A program made the translations under genes and the position numbers. Below the pieces are notes generated by a model that was given only the letters and a program-made list of their open reading frames with translations, was not told where the DNA came from and ran no database searches. A stretch of DNA of 64,000 nt from G963666895 sp963666895 (GTDB lineage Bacteria; Desulfobacterota; Desulfovibrionia; Desulfovibrionales; Desulfovibrionaceae), in contig CAXXNS010000007.1 in the NCBI GenBank assembly GCA_963666895.2, positions 12,674 through 76,673 on the forward strand. The letters run 5' to 3'. Positions 58,045 to 64,000 of this stretch are shown in pieces. The stretch's first letter is position 1. The number at the start of each line of letters is the position of its first letter.

Positions 58045-58069
58045 TGTATTTCCGCCCTACTGGATTTTC

Positions 58070-58098
58070 CCATATATACAGTGTAACTTTGTATATGG
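58070..58098. promoter_or_regulatory. AT-rich inverted repeat between divergent genes
   Basis: CCATATATACA (58070-58080) and TTGTATATGG (58089-58098) face each other around an 8-base spacer in the 93-base gap between the TrpF-like and HD-GYP genes. It may be an operator or overlap divergent -10 boxes (TATATA, TATATG). Confidence 0.4.
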
Positions 58099-58137
58099 TG
58101 AGGGCAAAAACGGCAACGAGGGACAGGAGCCGACGCC

Positions 58138-59373
58138 ATGAACCAGGCCTCCAGCCAGAAACGCCCCGAAGACGTTGTCCGGGACATTCTCGAAGTTCTC
58201 GAGGAGCTCAACCACCTCAAGGACGTGGAGACCATCCTGGACAAGGTCCTGTTCGAAGCCCGCCGCATGACCGGGGCCGACGCCGGGTCCATCTTCCTGC
58301 GCGAGGGCGAGGACAAGCTCAGCTTCAGCTACGTGCACAACGACACCCTGTTCGAGGAGCACGGGGTGAACAAGGCGGTGTACGAGTCCTTCACCGTGCC
58401 CATCGACAAGTGCTCCATCGTGGGCTACGCCTTCCTGTCCGGAAAAATCCTCAACATCCCGGATGCCTACGCCCTGGACAAGGGTCTGCCCTACGCCTTC
58501 AACCACACCTACGACGAAGAAACCGGCTACACCACCCGCTCCATCCTGACCGTTCCCCTGAAGACCCTGCGCGGGGAAAAGGTCGGGGTCATGCAGCTCC
58601 TCAACGCCAAGGATCCTTCCGGGAACATCCGGGCCTTTGACGACAGCGACCTGGGCTACGCCCCCCTGTTCGCCAACCACGCCTCCGTGGCCATCGAGCG
58701 CGGCATCATGACCCGGGAACTGATCCTGCGCATGATGAAGATGGCCGAGATGCGCGACCCGTCCGAAACCGGCTCCCACGTCCAGCGCGTGGCCGCCTAC
58801 TCGGCGGAGATATACCACCACATGATGCTCGGCCGGGGCATGGACCATCTGGAGCGCAAGCGGACCAAGGACCTGGTGCGGCTGGCGGCCATGCTCCACG
58901 ACGTGGGCAAGGTGGGCATCCCGGACGCCATCCTCAAGAAGCCCGGGCGGCTCACGGACGACGAGTTCGAGACCATGCGCTGGCACACGGTCTACGGCGG
59001 AGCCCTGTTCGCCCACTCCACCTCGGAGCTGGACGAGATGTGCCGGGAAATCGCCGTGGGGCACCACGAGCGCTACGACGGGCGCGGCTATCCGGGCGCG
59101 CTGGACCGGGACCTGACCAAGGTGGACAAACTCAACCAGGCCCCGCGCTCCGGGGAGGACATACCCCTGCCCGCCCGCATCTGCGCCCTGGCCGACGTGT
59201 ACGACGCCCTGACCAGCCAACGCTGCTACAAGGACGCCTGGCCCGAGGACAAGGCCCTGGACCTGCTCAGGAACGAACGCGGCAAACAGTTCGACCCGGA
59301 CGTGGTGGACGCCTTTCTGGACATCTACGACGTGATCCTGGCCATCAAGGGCAAGTACACGGAAAAACGCTGA
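58138..59373 (+). CDS. GAF-HD-GYP phosphodiesterase (c-di-GMP hydrolysis)
   Basis: A 411-residue cytoplasmic signalling enzyme. Residues ~25-190 form a GAF sensor domain (VLFEARRMTGADAGSIFL; LTVPLKTLRGEKVGVMQLLNA). Residues ~200-400 are an HD-GYP domain: His214, the metal-binding His254-Asp255 (AMLHDVGKVG), HHERYDGRGYP with His309-His310, and the GYP triad at 317-319. All catalytic residues are present, so hydrolysis of cyclic di-GMP to GMP is expected. It is preceded by GACAGGAGC and followed, immediately at the stop codon, by the palindromic repeat. The signal seen by the GAF domain is unknown. Confidence 0.93.
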   Translation: MNQASSQKRPEDVVRDILEVLEELNHLKDVETILDKVLFEARRMTGADAGSIFLREGEDKLSFSYVHNDTLFEEHGVNKAVYESFTVPIDKCSIVGYAFLSGKILNIPDAYALDKGLPYAFNHTYDEETGYTTRSILTVPLKTLRGEKVGVMQLLNAKDPSGNIRAFDDSDLGYAPLFANHASVAIERGIMTRELILRMMKMAEMRDPSETGSHVQRVAAYSAEIYHHMMLGRGMDHLERKRTKDLVRLAAMLHDVGKVGIPDAILKKPGRLTDDEFETMRWHTVYGGALFAHSTSELDEMCREIAVGHHERYDGRGYPGALDRDLTKVDKLNQAPRSGEDIPLPARICALADVYDALTSQRCYKDAWPEDKALDLLRNERGKQFDPDVVDAFLDIYDVILAIKGKYTEKR

Positions 59374-59498
59374 CAGACCGTTGAAAATTTCGCGATAGCT
59401 GCGTTTCTTCAAAAAATTCAAACCCTCGCGTACCGTAAAAGTACGCGTCGGTCTTGAATTTTTCTTGCGCCTTGCTCTCGCGTTTTTTGAACGGTCTG
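59374..59498. repeat. Palindromic dispersed repeat, copy C
   Basis: A 125-bp unit with perfect 9-bp terminal inverted repeats (CAGACCGTT / AACGGTCTG). Its centre AAAATTCAAACCCTCGCGTAC-cgtaaaa-GTACGCG pairs into a long hairpin. The left end begins at the base after the TGA stop codon of the HD-GYP gene. Confidence 0.92.
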
Positions 59499-59550
59499 AA
59501 GAAAAGAACTGTTTCTTGCCAGTTGTCGAGAAACCGGCCACATTCCGGCC

Positions 59551-60471
59551 ATGGCTGAAAGCGTGTTCCTCGCTCATGAGGATGACTACCAATCACCGAC
59601 TTTAAATCACACCGTGGGCCTGCTCCTGGACAAGGTGCTGCCGGGCCTGGCCCGTGGGACGCGGGTGGTGGTCAAGCCCAACTTCGTGTCCCTGACCTCC
59701 AGACTGGCCTGCACCGACCCCCGGGTCATCGTTGCGGCCTGCGCCTGGCTCCTGGACCAAGGGGCCAGGCCGGTGGTGGCCGACTCCCCGGCCTTCGGCT
59801 CGGCCAAGGCAATCGCCCGGCACATCGGCCTGACGCCCTTGCTCAAACCCCTGGGCGTGCCGGTGAAGAGCCTGGGCGCGCCGCGTGCCCTGGTCCTGTC
59901 CACAGGCCGCCGCATCGGCCTGTCCGCCCGGGCCCGTGAGGCCGACCTCATCCTGGACCTGCCCCGGCTCAAGGCCCACTGCCAGATGCGGGCCACGGCC
60001 GGGGTGAAGAATTTATTCGGCTGCGTCACGGGCTGGCGCAAGGCCGTGGCCCACACACGATTCGGGGAGTCCCACAGCGAATTCGCGGGCATGATCCTGG
60101 ACATCCTGGCCGCCCTGCCGCCCACGGCCGTGCTGCTGGACGCGGTGCAAGCCATGCACGTCACCGGCCCCATCAAGGGCAAGCCCTTCGCCCTGAACCT
60201 GCTGGCCGCGTCGACCAACCCGGTGGCCCTGGACACGGCCCTGTACGAAATCCTGGGCCTGTCCCCGGACCAGGTTCCCCTGTGGGGCGAGGCGCAGAGG
60301 CGCGGCCTGATCGGGGCGGACCCGGACGACCTGGACTTTCCCCTGGAGCACCCCGAAAGCTTCGACGCCACGGGGTTCGAGATTCCGGTGGAACTGGACC
60401 AGCTGACCTTCGCCCCGGTGCGCGTGGCCCGGGGACGAATTCGGAACCTGCTGGCTCGATTCAGGAGTTGA
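59551..60471 (+). CDS. DUF362-domain protein
   Basis: A 306-residue protein of the DUF362 family, recognised by VVVKPNFVSLTSRLACTDPRVIVAAC and DLILDLPRLKAHCQMRATAGVKNLFGCVTG, the latter with Lys and the GVKN segment. Many members carry ferredoxin-type clusters; here there is no 4Fe-4S motif, only scattered Cys. Relatives are linked to corrinoid or metal-dependent chemistry and to one-carbon enzymes, but no reaction is established. The 3' end overlaps hypF, which runs the other way, by 11 bases. The repeat lies upstream. Confidence 0.78.
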   Translation: MAESVFLAHEDDYQSPTLNHTVGLLLDKVLPGLARGTRVVVKPNFVSLTSRLACTDPRVIVAACAWLLDQGARPVVADSPAFGSAKAIARHIGLTPLLKPLGVPVKSLGAPRALVLSTGRRIGLSARAREADLILDLPRLKAHCQMRATAGVKNLFGCVTGWRKAVAHTRFGESHSEFAGMILDILAALPPTAVLLDAVQAMHVTGPIKGKPFALNLLAASTNPVALDTALYEILGLSPDQVPLWGEAQRRGLIGADPDDLDFPLEHPESFDATGFEIPVELDQLTFAPVRVARGRIRNLLARFRS

Positions 60472-62842
60472 TGAGGCCCAGTTGCAGGGAACGTCTTCCC
60501 CACACGGATTGACCTAAAGAGATACAGCCGTCGCCCGGCGGCATCTGGCGATGGGCCAGGACTTTGAGTCCCAGGCCTTCCAGGGCCCGACGCAGCTCCA
60601 GAGCCACGGTCAAATTCTGCATGACCCCGCCGGACAGGGCCACGGTGTCCAGACCCAGTTGAGCACAATGGTGCGCGGCCGCCCGGGCCATGCCCTGGCA
60701 GAAGCCCAGATGGAAGCGGCGGGCGATGATCCCGGGCGCGGTCCCGGCCCGGATGTCGCGCACCACGGCCCTGGCCAGGGCCAGGCCGTCCACCATGTCG
60801 GGCTCATTGTCCCCTCCTAGGCCCTGCACCTCCACCAGGGGGCACTCGTAGGCCCCGCTCTCGGACAGGTCCTGGGCCTGCTCCAGCCGGATGGGGGCCT
60901 GGCCCTCGTAGGAAATCTCCAGGCACAGCCCGAGCAGGGCGGACACGCCGTCGAACAGCCGCCCGGCGCTGGAGGTCCGGGGGCAGTTGACCCCCTTGTC
61001 CAGCATCTGGACCACCAGCCCGGCCTCGCCGCCTTTCTCCGGCAGCCAGGGCCGGGCCCGGTCGGGCGTGGGGTCGTGCTCGCCCATCTCCCAGAGCAGG
61101 GACTGGCCGATGCGCCAGGGCTCGTTGACCGCGGCCTCGCCGCCTGGAAGGCCAAAAGTAGCCAGCCCGGCCAGCCGCCGCTGGGCCAGGTCGCGCGGGT
61201 TCACGTACAGGACCTCGCCGCCCCAGATGGAGCCGTCCTCACCGAAACCCGTGCCGTCCAGGGCCAGGCCGACCACGGGCGTCCCGTCCGGGCCATGGGC
61301 CCCGCGCTCGGCCAGCACGGCGTGGATGTGGGCGAAGTGGTGCTGCAGGGGCGCCACGGGCACGCCCAGTTCTTCCGCCAGCTCCGGGGCCAGGCGCGAA
61401 GTCAGGTAGTCCGGGTGCAGGTCGCGCACGATCAGCTCGGGCTCCACCTGCAAAATGTCCCGCAGATGGGCCAGGGTCTCGCGCCAGAAGCCCAGCACGG
61501 CCAGGTTCTCCATCTCGCCCACGTGCTGGCTGACGAAGGCCTGGCCGTCCTTGGTCAGGGTCAGGGTGCACTTGAGCTCCGGGCCCAGGCCGAGCACGCT
61601 GGGGTCGCTGCTGTGGCCGGTGTCCTCGGGGTTCTCCAAAAATACGGGCTCGGGCACGAAGCCCCGGGCGCGGCGCATGAACTGGGGCTCGCCCGTGTCG
61701 GGCAGGACGCGGAGCACCGAGTCGTCCGTGCGCACCAGGATGTCGCGGTTGTGGAACAGGAAGCAGTCGGCCAGATGCCCCAGCCGCATCAGGGCCTCGC
61801 GGTTGCCCAGGCAGATGGGCTCGCCCGAAAAGTTGCCCGAGGTCATGACCAGGGCGTCCGTGCCCGCCTTTTTGGCCCGGGCCAGGAGAACGTGGTGCAG
61901 GGGCGTGTAGGGCAGCATCAGGCCGACATAGTCCGTGTCCGGCGCGATCTCCGGGCACAGGGAGCACCCGGGCCGCTCGCGCAGGAGCACGATGGGCCGC
62001 CGCGACCCGGCCAGATGTTCGGCCTCGGCCGGGCCGATTTCAGCCAGGGCCTTGGCCGCATCCAGATCCGGAACCATGACGGCCAGGGGCTTGTGCGGCC
62101 GGTGCTTGCGCTCGCGAAGCAGGGATACTGCCTCGGAGCTCCGGGCGTCGCAGGCCAGATGGAATCCGCCCAACCCCTTGATCCCGGCCACCTCTCCGTG
62201 GGCCAGCCGTTCTGCCAGCTCGGTCAGGGCCTGGTCCCCGCGGCTGATTTCCTTGCCGCCCTGGTCGGCCAGCCAGACCTGGGGCCCGCAGACCGGGCAG
62301 GCGTTGGGCTGGGCGTGGAAGCGGCGGTCCAGGGGGTTCTCGTACTCGGCCTGGCAGTCCGGGCACAGGGGGAAGCAGGCCATGCTGGTCACGGGCCGGT
62401 CGTAGGGGATGGACCGGGTGATGGTGTAGCGCGGCCCGCAATTGGTGCAGTTGGTGAAGGGGTAGTCGTGGCGGCGGTTGCCCGGGTCGGCCATGTCGGC
62501 CAGGCAGTCGGCGCAGGTGGCGATGTCCGGGCTGATGAGTACGTGATGTCCGTGCCCGCCCTCGCTTTTGAGGATGGCGAAGCCCTGCTCGTTCGGCACG
62601 GGCTCGGCGTCGGAGGTTTCCAGCCTGGTCACCCGGGCCAGGGGCGGCAGCTCCTCGGGAAAGGCGCGCTCGAACCCGGCCACGGCCTCGGCCGGGCCCT
62701 GGATCTCCACGACCACGCCCTGGGAGGTGTTGCCCACCGTGCCGGTCAGATCGCGCTCCACGGCCAGGCGGTAGACAAAGGGCCGGAATCCGACCCCCTG
62801 AACCTGGCCGGTGACCACCAGACGGCGACGAATCACGGACAT
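60461..62842 (-). CDS. hypF: Carbamoyltransferase HypF (hydrogenase maturation)
   Basis: A 793-residue protein that makes the CN ligands of [NiFe] hydrogenase from carbamoyl phosphate. The N-terminal acylphosphatase domain has VTGQVQGVGFRPFVYRLA. Two zinc-finger pairs are seen (Cys110/113 with Cys132/135, and Cys160/163 with Cys182/185). The YrdC-like domain follows, and then a Kae1-like carbamoyltransferase (QHHFAHIHAVLAERG; LALDGTGFGEDGSIWGGE). The start at ATG 62842 gives the acylphosphatase N-terminus; an open frame upstream is not coding. Other hyp genes are not in view. Confidence 0.97.
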   Translation of the reverse strand: MSVIRRRLVVTGQVQGVGFRPFVYRLAVERDLTGTVGNTSQGVVVEIQGPAEAVAGFERAFPEELPPLARVTRLETSDAEPVPNEQGFAILKSEGGHGHHVLISPDIATCADCLADMADPGNRRHDYPFTNCTNCGPRYTITRSIPYDRPVTSMACFPLCPDCQAEYENPLDRRFHAQPNACPVCGPQVWLADQGGKEISRGDQALTELAERLAHGEVAGIKGLGGFHLACDARSSEAVSLLRERKHRPHKPLAVMVPDLDAAKALAEIGPAEAEHLAGSRRPIVLLRERPGCSLCPEIAPDTDYVGLMLPYTPLHHVLLARAKKAGTDALVMTSGNFSGEPICLGNREALMRLGHLADCFLFHNRDILVRTDDSVLRVLPDTGEPQFMRRARGFVPEPVFLENPEDTGHSSDPSVLGLGPELKCTLTLTKDGQAFVSQHVGEMENLAVLGFWRETLAHLRDILQVEPELIVRDLHPDYLTSRLAPELAEELGVPVAPLQHHFAHIHAVLAERGAHGPDGTPVVGLALDGTGFGEDGSIWGGEVLYVNPRDLAQRRLAGLATFGLPGGEAAVNEPWRIGQSLLWEMGEHDPTPDRARPWLPEKGGEAGLVVQMLDKGVNCPRTSSAGRLFDGVSALLGLCLEISYEGQAPIRLEQAQDLSESGAYECPLVEVQGLGGDNEPDMVDGLALARAVVRDIRAGTAPGIIARRFHLGFCQGMARAAAHHCAQLGLDTVALSGGVMQNLTVALELRRALEGLGLKVLAHRQMPPGDGCISLGQSVWGRRSLQLGLINS

Positions 62843-62934
62843 GCAGGGGTCATAGCTTGGGCCGGGGTGCGTGGCAAGGGGCTGGACAGGCCGGGGGTAG
62901 ACAGAGCCGGGTGTCCAGGGGCATGTTCCCCCCA

Positions 62935-64000
62935 TGCGCGAGGATGCGGACAAGGTATTGATCCGGCTGTCCAAGGCCGGGGTGCGCCGGTCCGGGGCCG
63001 ACCTGCTGGCCGGTGTGGACTGGACCATCCGGGCCGGAGAGCACTGGGCCGTGCTGGGCGAAAACGGGGCGGGCAAGTCCACCCTGCTCAAACTGGTGCG
63101 CGGCGACCTGCCTCCCACCAGCGGCGACCGGACCTATCGTCTGGACGGCGAGACCCAGTCCTCGCCCATCGGCCTGCGCCAGCGCCTGCCCCTGGTGGCC
63201 CCGGAGCAGCAGGAGCTGTATTCGGCCACGCCCGGGGACCTGTCCGGTCCCATGCGCGACCTGACCGGACAGGACGCCGTGCTGGCCGGGCTGACCGACG
63301 ACCGCTTTTTGTACGGCCCGGCCGATCCCCGGGACGAGCAGCGCGTCCGCGACCTGCTGGCCGACCTGGGCCTGTCCGGCCTGGGGAACAAGCCGGTCAT
63401 GACCATGTCCACGGGCGAGCTGCGCAAGATTCTCCTGGCCCGGGCCCTGGCCGTTGGTCCGGACCTGCTCTTCCTGGACGAGTACCTGGACGGCCTGGAC
63501 CGCGCCTCGCGCCTGGCCATGCTGGAACTCATGGACAAGGCCGCCCGACGCACCGGCCTGGTGGTGGCCGCGCACCGGGCCCGGGATCTGCCGGCCTGCG
63601 TCAACAAGGCCCTGCGCCTGGAAAACGGCCGGATTGTGGCCACGGGCTCCCTGGAAGAAGTGGCCGCGACCAGCGGACCGGCCATGGCCGACAACGGGCA
63701 GGCCCTGGAGCCGGTACGGCCCGGGACCCTGCCGGACGAGTTCTTCCGATTGGCCGGGGTGAGCGTGGTCAAGGACGGCAACCGCATCCTGGACGCGGTG
63801 TCCTGGGCCGTGCGGCCGGGCGAGCACTGGACCGTGACCGGTGACAACGGCGCGGGCAAGTCCACCCTGCTGCGCCTGGTCCTGGGCCTGGAGGACCCCT
63901 TTGAGCGGCCCTGGCCCGAATACTTCGGCCTGCCCGGACCGGCCGACCTGACCGAGGCCCGCAGGCGGTTCGGATACGTGTCCGCCGAATTGCAGACCGA
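62935..64000 (+). CDS. Two-domain ABC ATPase, ModF-like, partial (C-terminus outside window)
   Basis: At least 355 residues of a cytoplasmic protein with two ABC domains. The first has Walker A GENGAGKSTLLKLV, a signature MSTGELRKILLARAL and Walker B LLFLDEYLDGLD. The second begins around residue 270 and shows Walker A GDNGAGKSTLLRLV. The STGE-R-K signature is typical of ModF/PhrA-like proteins, associated with molybdate or not yet assigned. No permease is in view. The start ATG 62935 is divergent from hypF, 92 bases apart. Confidence 0.82.

Overview
The window is GC-rich chromosomal DNA and, apart from one AT-rich pocket, carries core genes packed into operons. Several features point to a Desulfovibrionaceae-type sulfate reducer (Desulfovibrio / Pseudodesulfovibrio group). 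The cytochrome c maturation locus has a CcmE with a CxxxY motif in place of the haem-binding histidine and no CcmG or CcmH beside it. The window also has HypF, indolepyruvate:ferredoxin oxidoreductase, sigma-54 control and a Cys-containing GrpE. This placement is inference: there is no rRNA or tRNA gene here to confirm it. The edges cut a small membrane protein (left) and a two-domain ABC ATPase (right).

Layout. 0-5 kb (minus strand): gatCA behind an LpoA-like lipoprotein gene, then a frameshifted BASS/ACR3-type transporter. 5-17 kb (minus): grpE-dnaK, an M29 aminopeptidase, an unknown membrane protein, a second chaperone operon cbpA-cbpM-clpB, a rhomboid protease and an RluD-CoaE fusion. The two chaperone operons share an almost identical promoter block followed by a leader hairpin. 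17-20 kb (plus): upp-uraA and a WaaE-type glycosyltransferase. 20-33 kb (minus): an AhpD-like protein with its TetR regulator and operator, hisB-lipoprotein-hisA, tatBC, guaBA and a complete livKHMGF branched-chain amino acid transporter. 33-40 kb (minus): TPR protein-ccmD-C-B-A-F-E and a CNNM/CBS protein. 40-41 kb: an AT-rich island with two small membrane proteins. 41-46 kb (minus): cysteine desulfurase, heptosyltransferase, unknown membrane protein, nadD, proA. 46-51 kb (plus): YfgM-like protein, iorAB and a GAF/sigma-54 activator. 51-57 kb: a cysteine synthase fused to a degenerate cysteinyl-tRNA synthetase, divergent from a Maf-type flagellin-modification protein with a textbook sigma-54 promoter, then lpxB. 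57-64 kb: cold-shock protein, infA, a TrpF-like protein lacking its catalytic Cys, a GAF/HD-GYP phosphodiesterase, a DUF362 protein, hypF and a ModF-like ABC ATPase.

The most unusual items are four. (1) The CysK-CysRS fusion, whose synthetase half has lost HIGH, KMSKS and the zinc ligands. (2) A family of ~124-bp palindromic repeats, three copies in the window, each of whose gene-proximal ends begins at the base right after a stop codon. (3) The shared promoter and 5' hairpin of the two chaperone operons. (4) The RluD-CoaE fusion.

No intergenic gap exceeds about 300 bases. The largest (39747-40011, 46037-46283, 16983-17195) are described in the entries. No CRISPR array, transposase, rRNA or tRNA gene was seen.
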